Of a DNA stretch of 46,103 nt, positions 30,327 through 39,088 are shown piece after piece. The DNA lies in the NCBI GenBank assembly GCA_900546445.1, contig URCV01000008.1, forward strand, positions 1 through 46,103, in the 5' to 3' direction. This DNA comes from an uncultured Bacteroidales bacterium (lineage in GTDB: Bacteria; Bacteroidota; Bacteroidia; Bacteroidales; UBA932). Made by a program: the position numbers and the translations under genes. The number at the start of each line of letters is the position of its first letter. The stretch's first letter is position 1. The notes under the pieces are model-generated. The model worked only from the letters and a program-made list of their open reading frames with translations. It did no database searches and had not been told where the DNA came from.

Positions 30327-31376
30327 ATGAAACTTTCTCAATTCGACTTTAATCTTCCTCAGGAGAAGATAGCAACCGAACCTTCGCGATGGAGAGACGA
30401 ATGCAAGCTGATGGTACTCCATAAAGACACCGGAGAGATTGAACATAAGATTTTTAAAAACGTCATAGATTACTTCGGAAAGGGAGACTTGTTCGTGCTT
30501 AACGACACTAAGGTCATCCCTGCCAGACTATTCGGGAAAAAGGAAAAGACAGAGGCCGACATTATGGTATTCCTGCTTCGCGAGCTTAATCCGGAGCAGA
30601 AGCTGTGGGATGTCATCGTAGAACCTGCCCGTAAGATTAGAATCGGTAACAAGCTCTACTTCGGAGAGGACGACTCTATGGTGGCAGAAGTAATCGACAA
30701 CACCACTTCGCGCGGAAGAACCCTTCGATTCCTATACGACGGACCATACGAGGAGTTCAAGAAAGAGCTCTATTCATTAGGCCAGACACCTGTCCCGGAG
30801 TGGGTTAAACCTGTTCCGGAAGAGAGCGACGTAGAGAATTTCCAGACCATCTTCGCGAAGAACGAAGGCGCCGTGTGCGCTCCGGCCGCAGGCCTGCACT
30901 TCTCTCGCGAGCTGTTTAACAGAATGATTCTCAAAGATATCGACAAGACTTTCGTGACGGTTCATATGGGCATAGGACATTTCCGCGAGGTGGATGTGGA
31001 AGACCTTTCGAAGCACAGAATGGACTGCGAGAGAATGATCATAAGCGAAGAGGCTGCCGATGCCATAAACAATGCCAAGCGCTCGCACCATAAGGTAGTG
31101 GCAGTGGGCGTTACCGTGGCCAGAGCCTTGGAGACCTATGTCACCACCACCCACGAGGTTCGCCCGACGGACACTTGGACTAACAAGTTCATCTTTCCTC
31201 CTTACGAATTCTCCATTCCGGACGCATACATCTCGAACTTCCATCTGCCTGAGTCCACCATGCTTATGTCAGTAGCGGCCTTCGGCGGTTACGAAAAGGT
31301 AATGAAGGCCTATAAGGAAGCCCTCGAAAAAGACTACAAGTTCGGACCTTACGGCGATGCTATGCTAATCCTTTAA
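30327..31376 (+). CDS. queA: S-adenosylmethionine:tRNA ribosyltransferase-isomerase
   Basis: A 349-aa enzyme of queuosine synthesis; it transfers and isomerises the ribosyl part of SAM onto preQ1 in tRNA, giving epoxyqueuosine. Signatures: MKLSQFDFNLPQEKIATEP at the start, VLNDTKVIPARLFG (about 57-70), AAGLHFSRELF (about 193), VHMGIGHFREV, and TNKFIFPPYEF toward the end. Length matches the family. It is followed at 4 bases by the 151-aa gene. Confidence 0.92.
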   Translation: MKLSQFDFNLPQEKIATEPSRWRDECKLMVLHKDTGEIEHKIFKNVIDYFGKGDLFVLNDTKVIPARLFGKKEKTEADIMVFLLRELNPEQKLWDVIVEPARKIRIGNKLYFGEDDSMVAEVIDNTTSRGRTLRFLYDGPYEEFKKELYSLGQTPVPEWVKPVPEESDVENFQTIFAKNEGAVCAPAAGLHFSRELFNRMILKDIDKTFVTVHMGIGHFREVDVEDLSKHRMDCERMIISEEAADAINNAKRSHHKVVAVGVTVARALETYVTTTHEVRPTDTWTNKFIFPPYEFSIPDAYISNFHLPESTMLMSVAAFGGYEKVMKAYKEALEKDYKFGPYGDAMLIL

Positions 31377-31380
31377 GATT

Positions 31381-31836
31381 ATGAGTAAATATATTATCAA
31401 ACTGGACCTTCCACAAGGCTGGGAGAAGGAAGAAAGCACTTACATAGAAGTCGACGGCACCGAAGTTACGCACATCGAATGCCATCTTCCCGATGATGCC
31501 GCCCAAAAGGACATAGCCATCATCGACCTCTACTCGGGCCAGATGCCTTCCGACACCACCGCTTCCGACGAGGCTCTTGCCAATTATGCCGACATCGTGG
31601 GCTTCGACGAGGAAGACCCCGAGGATTTCGACCCTATCGTAGAGTGGCCTTTCGCAGGCAAGAAAGCCTACGGATTCGAAGCCCTGTGCGAGGACGACTC
31701 CCCTATGAGGCTGATGTGCATTGAAATCAAGAAGGGAATCCTGTGCATAATGAGTATATGCGCCCAGTCCGACGAAAAGCTTGTCGAAGTTATAGAATTG
31801 GTAGAAAGAAATTTAAGATATAAGAACGAAGAATAA
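31381..31836 (+). CDS. Conserved acidic protein of unknown function
   Basis: A 151-aa, strongly acidic protein (for example FDEEDPEDFDPIVEWPF). It has strands separated by turns and an amphipathic C-terminal helix (DEKLVEVIELVERNLRYKNE). No family motif is recognised. It sits 4 bases after queA and 15 before dprA, so it is transcribed with them. Confidence 0.7.
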   Translation: MSKYIIKLDLPQGWEKEESTYIEVDGTEVTHIECHLPDDAAQKDIAIIDLYSGQMPSDTTASDEALANYADIVGFDEEDPEDFDPIVEWPFAGKKAYGFEALCEDDSPMRLMCIEIKKGILCIMSICAQSDEKLVEVIELVERNLRYKNEE

Positions 31837-31851
31837 ACCAAATGTTGAACT

Positions 31852-32988
31852 ATGTTGACTTCACCTTCACTCTCCACGCTTGGGGCTATGACCCTGAGTC
31901 GTGTGTATGGCTTTAAACCGCAATCAATATATAAATTCATCGAAGAAGCAGGTTCCATCGAGAACCTGTTTCGACTCGATGACAATCATAGACAATCCCT
32001 CAAGCTCGGCGACGACGCCCTGGAATATAGCCTTAAGGAATGGGAAAGAATGCGTGCGCTCGGCGCCCGCTTCATCTCCATCGAAGACGAGGCTTACCCG
32101 CAATTGCTTCGGGAATGCGAAGACGCCCCCATTGGCCTATATTACAGGAGCGATTCCGAGCCGGAGGAGTTTTTCTCGCACCCGATGATTTCCATCGTAG
32201 GGACCAGGGACATCTCCCCTTACGGCAGGCTTTGGTGTCAAAACATCGTTCATGCGCTCGCACAGGCTCCGACTAAGCCAAGCATCGTCAGCGGACTCGC
32301 CCTGGGTGTGGACGGAGTCGCGCACGAATCGGCCCTACGCGAGTCTCTGCCCACGATAGCCGTGCTGCCCACCGGCATCGAAAGCTATTCACCGCGCTCT
32401 CACTACCTGCTTTCGGAAAAGTGCGCCCACACACCTAACTGCGCTCTAATCAGCGATTTTCCCATAGGCTATCCTATCACTGCGGCCAATTTCCTTCGCC
32501 GTAACAGAATCATCGCCGGATTGTCCCGGGCGACCATATTGATAGAATCGAAGAAGCACGGAGGCGGGCTTATTACGGCGCGATTGGCCTCGGAATACAA
32601 CAGGGACGTGTTCGTGCTCCCCGGCAGAATCGACGACATTCGCAGCCAAGGGTGCAACAACCTGCTGGAACAGGAATTGGCCGAGGTAATCGCGAATCTC
32701 GAGACGCTCAGCAGCAGGCTCGGACTCGGGCGCACGTACCTCAGCGCTCGCGGTTCTTTCTGCGAAAGGATTGAGAATCACTACAGTAATTTGCCGCCGG
32801 AGATGCTTGAGGACCTGCTTAAGGTGGCCAATTGCATCACGGAACATAGAAATGACATGATGGAGGAAATCGCACAGAGGTGCTCGCTGACGTACAGCAG
32901 GGTGTTGAGTTTGTGTATGATGATGCAAAAAGACGGATTTTTGCAGGTAGATTTGCTCCAAAGATGTCACATTATCGTAAAAAAATAG
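31852..32988 (+). CDS. dprA: DNA-processing protein DprA
   Basis: A 378-aa protein that loads RecA onto incoming single-stranded DNA during transformation. An N-terminal helical part is followed by the Rossmann-like core: SIVGTRDISPYGR (about 111), VSGLALGVDGVAHESAL (about 146), AVLPTGIESYSPRSHY, ISDFPIGYPITAANFLRRN and ESKKHGGGLITARLA. A C-terminal winged helix (MMEEIAQRCSLTYSRVLSLC) closes it. All core motifs are intact. Confidence 0.92.
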   Translation: MLTSPSLSTLGAMTLSRVYGFKPQSIYKFIEEAGSIENLFRLDDNHRQSLKLGDDALEYSLKEWERMRALGARFISIEDEAYPQLLRECEDAPIGLYYRSDSEPEEFFSHPMISIVGTRDISPYGRLWCQNIVHALAQAPTKPSIVSGLALGVDGVAHESALRESLPTIAVLPTGIESYSPRSHYLLSEKCAHTPNCALISDFPIGYPITAANFLRRNRIIAGLSRATILIESKKHGGGLITARLASEYNRDVFVLPGRIDDIRSQGCNNLLEQELAEVIANLETLSSRLGLGRTYLSARGSFCERIENHYSNLPPEMLEDLLKVANCITEHRNDMMEEIAQRCSLTYSRVLSLCMMMQKDGFLQVDLLQRCHIIVKK

Positions 32989-33005
32989 TTAAACTTGCAT
33001 TAGAA

Positions 33006-33788
33006 ATGAGATTTATAGACACACATATGCACCTAAGCGACGAGGCTTATCGCGGAGAAGAGGAAGCAGTGCTGGAAAGAGCCTTGAATTCAAATGTTTA
33101 CAAGATGATGATGGCCGACATAGACTCCTCCGAGAGGGGCCCTATGCTGGCGCTTTGCGATGCCCACCCCGGAGTGCTCTACCCTATGCTCGGATTTTAT
33201 CCCGGATATGTGAGGGAGAATTGGCAGGAAGAAGTGGATGAAGTGATTCGCGAGTGCCATTCGGGCAGAAAGTTCGTGGCGATAGGCGAAATCGGGCTGG
33301 ACTACCACTCCGACACCCGCTGGTGCAAGCAGCAGAAGGATGCGCTGGTGGCGCAGTTGGAATTGGCAGCGAAACTGGACAAGCCGGTGAACATTCACCT
33401 CAGGGACGCCACGGACGATTTCTTCGACGTGATGGATGCTTGTAAGGGTCTGGGAGTCAGGGGTAACCTGCACGCCTTCAGTGGAAGCGCACAGACTTTC
33501 AAGAGGCTCAGGCGATACGGAGACTGGAGCGTAGGTCTGGGAGGAGTGCTTACCTTCAAGAACGCAGGCATAGCGAAAGAGGCGGAAGACATCCCTCTCG
33601 AGTGCATACTCCTTGAAACTGACGCACCTTATCTTTCTCCGACACCTTTACGCGGAAAAAGAAATGAGAGTGCGAATATCCCGATTATAGCGCAGAAATT
33701 AGCTGATATAAAACAAATTAGCCTGGAGAAAACGGCCCGAGTGACCACAGAGAATGCACTTCGACTTTTTTCAGGATTAGCAGAATAA
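33006..33788 (+). CDS. tatD: TatD-family metal-dependent hydrolase
   Basis: A 260-aa TIM-barrel hydrolase of the TatD DNase family. Metal ligands are visible: HMH in IDTHMHLSD (residues 6-8), Glu in AIGEIGLDYH (about 96), His in VNIHLRDA (about 131), His in NLHAFSG and Asp in ETDAPYLSP. I start it at ATG 33006 (MRFIDTHMH); the longer frame from 32880 would overlap dprA by 109 bases and adds no family sequence. Confidence 0.88.
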   Translation: MRFIDTHMHLSDEAYRGEEEAVLERALNSNVYKMMMADIDSSERGPMLALCDAHPGVLYPMLGFYPGYVRENWQEEVDEVIRECHSGRKFVAIGEIGLDYHSDTRWCKQQKDALVAQLELAAKLDKPVNIHLRDATDDFFDVMDACKGLGVRGNLHAFSGSAQTFKRLRRYGDWSVGLGGVLTFKNAGIAKEAEDIPLECILLETDAPYLSPTPLRGKRNESANIPIIAQKLADIKQISLEKTARVTTENALRLFSGLAE

Positions 33789-33812
33789 TTTTCATATCCC
33801 GCGAAAATTTGT

Positions 33813-33820
33813 TATCTTGC
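33813..33820 (+). promoter_or_regulatory. -7-like element of the exb operon
   Basis: TATCTTGC is one base from TAnnTTTG and lies in the AT-rich leader about 66 bases before the exbB ATG. Confidence 0.4.
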
Positions 33821-33886
33821 GTTGATTTTTGATAATAATTCAAAACAAAATAAAATTTTTAATCCAAAACACATTCAAAAACAGTT

Positions 33887-34681
33887 ATGAAAAAGATTTC
33901 AATGTTTTTGGCAGCAATGGCCCTTATGGTCTTCTCCGCAAACAAAGTTTCCGCACAGGAAGCTAACGAGGCTCAGGTTAACACTGAGGCAGTAGAAGCG
34001 GCTTCAGCTGCCGACGAGGCGGAAGCTAATCCACTCAAGGTTGAGACAGAAGTTCCTCTTCACCAAGCACTCAAGACCAAATTCATCGAAGGTGGTGCAG
34101 GCTTTATGTCCCTGATCATCATCTGTCTTATTCTCGGTCTTGCACTTTCTATCGAAAGAATCCTTTATCTTTCTTTCTCAAGAGTTAACACTAAGGCTCT
34201 CGTAGGTAAGATTGAGGAAGCTCTTAAGAAAGGCGGCATCGAGGCAGCTAAGGAAGTATGCCGTAAGACTCGCGGTCCTGTCGCTAAGATTTTCTTCGAC
34301 GGTCTCGATCGTTACGACCAGGGTATCGATGTAGTAGAGAAGAACGTAGTTTCTTCAGGTTCGGTTCAGATGAGCCTTCTCGAGAATGGCCTTTCTTGGA
34401 TTTCCCTCTTCATCGCCCTCGCTCCGTCACTCGGATTCCTCGGAACCGTTATCGGTATGATCCAGGCATTCGATGCTATCCAGGCAGCAGGTGATATCTC
34501 TCCTAACGTCGTTGCAGGTGGTATGAAGGTCGCTTTGATTACCACAGTGGCTGGTTTGATCGTAGCTATGATCCTTCAGGTATTCTACAACTACATCCTC
34601 GCTAAAATCGACAGCATCACTATCGATATGGAAGAGGCATCTATCGATCTTATTGACGTTCTTACAGCACACAAAGCTTAA
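33887..34681 (+). CDS. exbB: ExbB/TolQ-type proton channel
   Basis: A 264-aa inner-membrane protein that conducts protons to energize TonB-dependent transport. The N-terminus looks like a cleavable signal (FLAAMALMVFSANKVSA-QE), then an Ala/Glu-rich linker. Three membrane segments follow: SLIIICLILGLALSIERILY (about 75), SLFIALAPSLGFLGTVIGM (about 167) and ITTVAGLIVAMILQVFYNYI (about 218), with the conserved GTVIGMIQAF and ALITT motifs. It opens the exbB-x-exbD-exbD operon. Confidence 0.9.
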   Translation: MKKISMFLAAMALMVFSANKVSAQEANEAQVNTEAVEAASAADEAEANPLKVETEVPLHQALKTKFIEGGAGFMSLIIICLILGLALSIERILYLSFSRVNTKALVGKIEEALKKGGIEAAKEVCRKTRGPVAKIFFDGLDRYDQGIDVVEKNVVSSGSVQMSLLENGLSWISLFIALAPSLGFLGTVIGMIQAFDAIQAAGDISPNVVAGGMKVALITTVAGLIVAMILQVFYNYILAKIDSITIDMEEASIDLIDVLTAHKA

Positions 34682-34686
34682 TTATA

Positions 34687-35127
34687 ATGAAATCTAACTA
34701 TAGTAAAATAATAAAGGGAATAATGCTGGGCTTTCTCCTCGTGAGTGTCGCAGTCGCTGTCTTCGCGGCAGTAAAAGACTTTAACGACACATCGGTGAAT
34801 ATGCTCTTCTATTGGACCTATGCTATGGTTGCTGTGGCGATTTTCTCCATCGTGTTCATCGGTGGCTGGATAGGCATCAAGAACGACAAGAAATTCCTCG
34901 TGAAGGTCCTTTCCGTTCTGGGTGGCGCCGTAGTGATCTGCTTGGCCGTTTATTTCCTTTCACCAGGTGCACCTGCTGTCGGAATGGCACAGCAGCCATC
35001 TGCGAGCACTCTTAAACTCACAGATACAATACTTAATCTCACTTACCTTACCGGTGGCGTAGCTATCGTTTCCATTATCGTGGGTGAAGTAGTAAAGGGT
35101 ATTCGTAATAAAAGAGACGCGAAATAA
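34687..35127 (+). CDS. Four-helix membrane protein of the exb operon
   Basis: A 146-aa, very hydrophobic protein with four predicted membrane helices (IIKGIMLGFLLVSVAVAVFA, YWTYAMVAVAIFSIVFIGGW, VLSVLGGAVVICLAVYFL, LTGGVAIVSIIVGEVVKGI) and short loops. No known domain is recognised. It lies 5 bases after exbB and 6 before the first exbD, so it is very likely part of, or an accessory to, the proton-driven complex. This position is seen elsewhere in Bacteroidota as far as I recall. Confidence 0.7.
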   Translation: MKSNYSKIIKGIMLGFLLVSVAVAVFAAVKDFNDTSVNMLFYWTYAMVAVAIFSIVFIGGWIGIKNDKKFLVKVLSVLGGAVVICLAVYFLSPGAPAVGMAQQPSASTLKLTDTILNLTYLTGGVAIVSIIVGEVVKGIRNKRDAK

Positions 35128-35133
35128 TAAATT

Positions 35134-35718
35134 ATGGGTAAAAAGAAAACACCGGCAATCAACTCAAGTTCCACAGCGGACATCGCTTTCTTGCTGTTGT
35201 GTTACTTCCTTATGACTACCACTATGGGTAGCCAGACGGGTCTCGCCCGCCGACTCCCTCCTATGCCTAATCCTAACGAGAAGACAGAGGATCAGAAAGT
35301 CAACAGACGTAACATCATCATCGTGAGAATCAGCTCGTCCGACAAGATCTTGGTTGGTTCTGAACAAATGGATATTACCCTTCTTAAAGATAAAGTCAAG
35401 GAATTCCTTGCGAACCCTAACAACGACCCTAATATGCCTGACAAGGAGATGAAACTCATCGAGGGCTGGGGTAAGACAGTTCCTGTATCTAAAGGCGTCA
35501 TCTCACTTCAGAACGACCGTGGTACCAGCTATAAGGCTTATATCGCAGTTCAGAATGAGCTCGTCAAGGCAGTGAACGAACTTCGTAACGAATTCTCTAT
35601 GGCTAATTTCGGAAAGACCTATGCTCGACTCGATGAGGAACAGCAGGGTTGGGTAAAGAAGGCCGTACCTCAGATTATTTCCGAGGCTGAGCCTATGGAT
35701 GTAAAAGGTAGCAGATAA
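35134..35718 (+). CDS. exbD: ExbD/TolR-type protein, first copy
   Basis: A 194-aa single-pass inner-membrane protein. Ser/Ala-rich N-terminus, then the membrane helix with the functional Asp: STADIAFLLLCYFLMTTTMG (residues about 13-32). The periplasmic part includes ILVGSEQMDITLLKDKVKEF. It pairs with ExbB to move protons and drive TonB. It is longer than typical ExbD (about 140 aa) by extra C-terminal residues. Confidence 0.88.
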   Translation: MGKKKTPAINSSSTADIAFLLLCYFLMTTTMGSQTGLARRLPPMPNPNEKTEDQKVNRRNIIIVRISSSDKILVGSEQMDITLLKDKVKEFLANPNNDPNMPDKEMKLIEGWGKTVPVSKGVISLQNDRGTSYKAYIAVQNELVKAVNELRNEFSMANFGKTYARLDEEQQGWVKKAVPQIISEAEPMDVKGSR

Positions 35719-35733
35719 TAGGAGATAAAGATT

Positions 35734-36204
35734 ATGTCAAAATTTGGAGGCAGTAATAATAAAAAAGATGTTCCTGGAATATCTTCCGGCTCTATGTCAG
35801 ATATCGTCTTTATGCTTTTGTTCTTCTTTATGGTAACCACTCAGATGCGTGAGACTGAAAACAAGGTTCAGGTCACCATTCCTGAGGCTACGGAAGCCGT
35901 AAAGCTCGAGCGTAAGGATCTCGCCTGCTATGTTAACATCGGAACACCTATCAGGTCTCTTCAGGCTCAGTATGGTACCGATGCCCGCATCCAGCTTAAC
36001 GATGCATTCAAGACTAAAGATGACATCCGTGACTTCGTAGCTTCAGAACGTGAGGCACTTAGCGAGGGTGACAGGCCTAAGATGACCGTCTGCATCAGAG
36101 CAGACCAAGACGTCAGAATGGGTATAGTAGTGGATGTAAAACAGGAGCTTCGTCGTTGTTCGGCGACTAACATAATGTACTCTACGAGAAAACCGGCTGA
36201 ATAA
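35734..36204 (+). CDS. exbD: ExbD/TolR-type protein, second copy
   Basis: A 156-aa paralogue of the preceding ExbD, 15 bases downstream. It has the membrane helix MSDIVFMLLFFFMVTTQM with the key Asp (residue about 22) and a periplasmic domain ending VDVKQELRRCSATNIMYST, the usual ExbD ending. Two different ExbD proteins per ExbB are common in Bacteroidota. It is the last gene before a clear terminator. Confidence 0.88.
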   Translation: MSKFGGSNNKKDVPGISSGSMSDIVFMLLFFFMVTTQMRETENKVQVTIPEATEAVKLERKDLACYVNIGTPIRSLQAQYGTDARIQLNDAFKTKDDIRDFVASEREALSEGDRPKMTVCIRADQDVRMGIVVDVKQELRRCSATNIMYSTRKPAE

Positions 36205-36221
36205 TCCGGTCAGTCTAATAT

Positions 36222-36258
36222 AAGCGGTCCCCCTCTCGAAAAGGAGGGCCGCTTTTTT
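36222..36258 (+). terminator. Rho-independent terminator after the exb operon
   Basis: AAGCGG...CCCTC and GAGGG-CCGCTT pair around a TCGAAAAG loop, followed by a run of T. It separates exbD from asnS. Confidence 0.85.
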
Positions 36259-36272
36259 CTAAAATCAAGAAA

Positions 36273-37679
36273 ATGTCTACAGAAATACTGAGAACGAAAG
36301 TTAAGGACTTGCTTGAGATGCAGGCAGGTCAAAAGGTTTTGGCAAAAGGTTGGGTCAGAACCAAAAGAGGTAACAAGGAGATAGCTTTTATAGCACTTAA
36401 CGACGGTTCTACCATAAAGAACGTCCAAGTGGTGGTCAATAAGGATGAGAATACTAATGCCATCCTCGCTAAGGTCACTACGGGAGCTTGCATAAGCGTA
36501 TACGGAGAGTTGGTGGAATCGGTAGGTGCCGGGCAGGACTTGGAGATCAAGGCCGAGACTCTGGAAGTCATCGGCGAGTGCGACCCCGTGCGCTATCCAC
36601 TTCAGAAGAAAGACACTTCATTCGAATACCTTAGGAGCGTGGCTCATTTGAGGGCCAGGACTAACACCTTCGGTGCCGTGTTCAGACTCCGCAGCCAGAT
36701 GGCTTTCGCCATCCACCAGTATTTTCACGATAAAGGGTTCGTGTACCTGAACACCCCTCTCATCACAGAGTCGGACTGCGAGGGTGCAGGACAGATGTTC
36801 CAGGTCACTACACTCGACTTGAACAACGTACCTAAGAACAAGAAGGGCGAGGTCGACTTCTCGAAGGATTTCTTCGGAAAGCAGACCAGCCTCACGGTAA
36901 GCGGACAGCTCGAAGGCGAATTGGGCGCCACGGCACTTGGCGAAATCTACACCTTCGGTCCTACCTTCCGTGCCGAAAACTCGAATACACCACGCCACTT
37001 GGCCGAGTTCTGGATGGTAGAACCGGAGATGGCGTTCTATGATATCAAGGATAATATGGACCTCGCCGAGGATTTCATAAAGTCCCTCGTAAAATACGCT
37101 CTGGATAATTGTATGGACGACATCCAGTTCCTTAACGACCGCTACGACGACACCCTTATCGACAGACTTAAGGGCGTGACCGACACGGAGTTCGTTCGCC
37201 TTCCATACACAGAGGGCATCGAAATCCTGAAAGACGCCATCGCCAAGGGACGTAAGTTCGAATACCCTGTAGATTGGGGTACGGACTTGCAGAGCGAGCA
37301 CGAAAGGTTCCTGGTCGAGGAGCATTTCGGCAAGCCTGTCATCCTTACGGACTACCCTAAGGACATCAAGGCGTTCTATATGAAACAGAACGAAGACGGG
37401 AAGACTGTCCGCGCGATGGACATCCTCTTCCCTAAGATCGGTGAGATCATCGGAGGTAGCGAGCGCGAAGCCGACTTGGCCAAACTCGAGAACCGTATCA
37501 ACGAGCTCAAGATGAGCCGTAAGAACCTCGAATGGTACATCGACACCCGCAGATTCGGAACTTGCCCTCACAGTGGTTTCGGTCTCGGTTTCGAAAGACT
37601 TCTTCTCTTCATTACCGGAATGCAGAACATTCGTGACGTGATTCCTTTCCCTAGAACCCCTAAAAATGCTGAATTTTAA
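36273..37679 (+). CDS. asnS: Asparaginyl-tRNA synthetase
   Basis: A 468-aa class IIb synthetase that charges tRNA-Asn. N-terminal OB-fold anticodon domain (about 15-110; GWVRTKRGNKEIAFIALNDG), then the class II core: motif 1 about 155-175 (FVYLNTPLITESDCEGAGQM), motif 2 with TFRAENSNTPRHLAEFWMVE (about 232) and motif 3 with GFGLGFERLLLFITG (about 438). All motifs are present and length is normal. Confidence 0.95.
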   Translation: MSTEILRTKVKDLLEMQAGQKVLAKGWVRTKRGNKEIAFIALNDGSTIKNVQVVVNKDENTNAILAKVTTGACISVYGELVESVGAGQDLEIKAETLEVIGECDPVRYPLQKKDTSFEYLRSVAHLRARTNTFGAVFRLRSQMAFAIHQYFHDKGFVYLNTPLITESDCEGAGQMFQVTTLDLNNVPKNKKGEVDFSKDFFGKQTSLTVSGQLEGELGATALGEIYTFGPTFRAENSNTPRHLAEFWMVEPEMAFYDIKDNMDLAEDFIKSLVKYALDNCMDDIQFLNDRYDDTLIDRLKGVTDTEFVRLPYTEGIEILKDAIAKGRKFEYPVDWGTDLQSEHERFLVEEHFGKPVILTDYPKDIKAFYMKQNEDGKTVRAMDILFPKIGEIIGGSEREADLAKLENRINELKMSRKNLEWYIDTRRFGTCPHSGFGLGFERLLLFITGMQNIRDVIPFPRTPKNAEF

Positions 37680-37685
37680 TATAAT

Positions 37686-38297
37686 ATGCTTGTAATCGGA
37701 ATAGCCGGAGGCTCAGGTAGCGGCAAAACTACTGTCGTAAGGGCCATAAAGGAAAAACTCAAGGATGAAAAAGTGGTGGTCATCCCTCAGGATGCCTACT
37801 ACAAGGACTCGAGCGACCTCACTGACGAAGAGAAGAGAGCTCATAACTTCGACCATCCGGACGCCATAGACTGGGAGCTTCTTTGCGGCCAGCTTCGCGA
37901 ACTGAAGGCCGGAAAGAGCGTGGAGCAGCCTGTCTACTCCTACATCTCTTGTAGCCGTAGCAAGACCGAGACCGTGAAGGTGGAGCCTGCCGACGTAATC
38001 ATAATCGAAGGCATTCTTATCTTCTCTTGTAAGGAATTGCGCGACCAGATGGACATCAAGCTCTTCGTCGATGCCGACGATGACGACCGCCTTATGCGAG
38101 TAATGGCACGCGACATCACCGAAAGGGGGAAGGATGTGAGCTGGGTGATAGAAAGGTACTCACGCACAGTCAAGCCTATGTACCTTCAGTTCATCGAGCC
38201 AAGCAAGCGCTACGCCGATGTCATCATTCCTCAGGGAGGACATAACAAAGTAGCTATAGAAGTCATCACCGCCACGGTGGAAAAATTCCTAAAGTGA
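37686..38297 (+). CDS. udk: Uridine kinase
   Basis: A 203-aa kinase phosphorylating uridine or cytidine in pyrimidine salvage. P-loop GGSGSGKTTV (residues 8-17), QDAYYKD (about 36), NFDHPDAIDWELL (about 57), VIIIEGILIF (about 102) and RLMRVMARDITERG (lid). Length is standard. It lies 6 bases after asnS and overlaps the TonB-like GTG start by 4 bases. Confidence 0.93.
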   Translation: MLVIGIAGGSGSGKTTVVRAIKEKLKDEKVVVIPQDAYYKDSSDLTDEEKRAHNFDHPDAIDWELLCGQLRELKAGKSVEQPVYSYISCSRSKTETVKVEPADVIIIEGILIFSCKELRDQMDIKLFVDADDDDRLMRVMARDITERGKDVSWVIERYSRTVKPMYLQFIEPSKRYADVIIPQGGHNKVAIEVITATVEKFLK

Positions 38298-39019
38298 AAC
38301 ACATTTCTTCAGAGAAATTAGCAGGAATACTTATCACCGTGAGCATTCATCTCGCGGTGATAATTGTTTTGCTGCTCACCGTAGTTACTCCCCACTTGAA
38401 AAGCGAGCGGGTAAGTATGGAATTCGATTTCTCGGAGAGGGAAAAGGCCGAACAATTGGCGGATGAATTGGCCAAGGCCAAGGCACTGAATGAAAAACTC
38501 GACAGAATGCTCGAAGAGGCCGGGGTGCCCGTGGACCGCTCGAGCGAAGTGAAGAATGTCCGCGTGGATGCCAGTCTTAAGGATGACCGCGGTACCGATG
38601 CGGAGGAGCTCTATAAGGAGGCTGAGCGCATCCAGAGGGAGTACGAGCAGAATATGTCCCGAAAAGACGAGGACGTGGCGGAACTCGCTCCCCTAAAGAA
38701 AGAAGAAAAAAAGTCTACGAGCTCACAGGATAGTTATACGGGGCCTTCGGTGCTCTCATATAGCCTGGACGGACGCAAAGGAAGTTACCTGCCTATTCCG
38801 GCCTACAAATGTATGGGTGCAGGCGAGGTGACGGTAATCGTGAGCGTAGACCCTAACGGAAAAGTCGTCGCGGCGAAGATTCAGGAAGACATCTCTTCCG
38901 AAGACAAATGCCTTAGGGAATACGCCATTCGCGCCGCTCGCCAGAGCCGATTCTCGAAGAAGGCCGATGCCCCTGCCCGCCAGCTCGGAAACATAGTCTA
39001 CGCATTCATAGCTCAGTAA
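38294..39019 (+). CDS. TonB-like energy transducer
   Basis: A 241-aa protein starting at GTG 38294, the 4-base overlap with udk. One N-terminal membrane helix (LAGILITVSIHLAVIIVLLL), with the His typical of TonB helices, then a charged coiled-coil (about 45-75) and an acidic linker. The C-terminus (about 165-241) has YKCMGAGEVTVIVSVDPNGK and AAKI....LREYAIRAARQSRF, the TonB C-terminal pattern. It probably works with an ExbB/ExbD pair, such as the one 4 kb upstream. Confidence 0.75.
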   Translation: MKHISSEKLAGILITVSIHLAVIIVLLLTVVTPHLKSERVSMEFDFSEREKAEQLADELAKAKALNEKLDRMLEEAGVPVDRSSEVKNVRVDASLKDDRGTDAEELYKEAERIQREYEQNMSRKDEDVAELAPLKKEEKKSTSSQDSYTGPSVLSYSLDGRKGSYLPIPAYKCMGAGEVTVIVSVDPNGKVVAAKIQEDISSEDKCLREYAIRAARQSRFSKKADAPARQLGNIVYAFIAQ

Positions 39020-39026
39020 AAAAAAA

Positions 39027-39066
39027 CTACCCGGACAAGAAAAAAAAATAAAACTTGACCGGGTAG
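39027..39066 (-). terminator. Rho-independent terminator of the lipoprotein operon
   Basis: CTACCCGGaCAAG pairs with CTTGaCCGGGTAG (one mismatch) around an A-rich loop. On the minus strand it is followed by nine T, so it stops leftward transcription from 41.0 kb. Confidence 0.8.
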
Positions 39067-39088
39067 CGGGATATATTGGTTATTAGAG

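Noticed and set aside
32880..33005. 42-codon upstream extension of tatD
   Set aside because: It overlaps the dprA end and lacks family sequence; ATG 33006 starts directly at MRFIDTHMH.
36618..37571. 317-codon open frame on the minus strand
   Set aside because: Antisense to asnS, whose class II motifs are all present; no independent signal.
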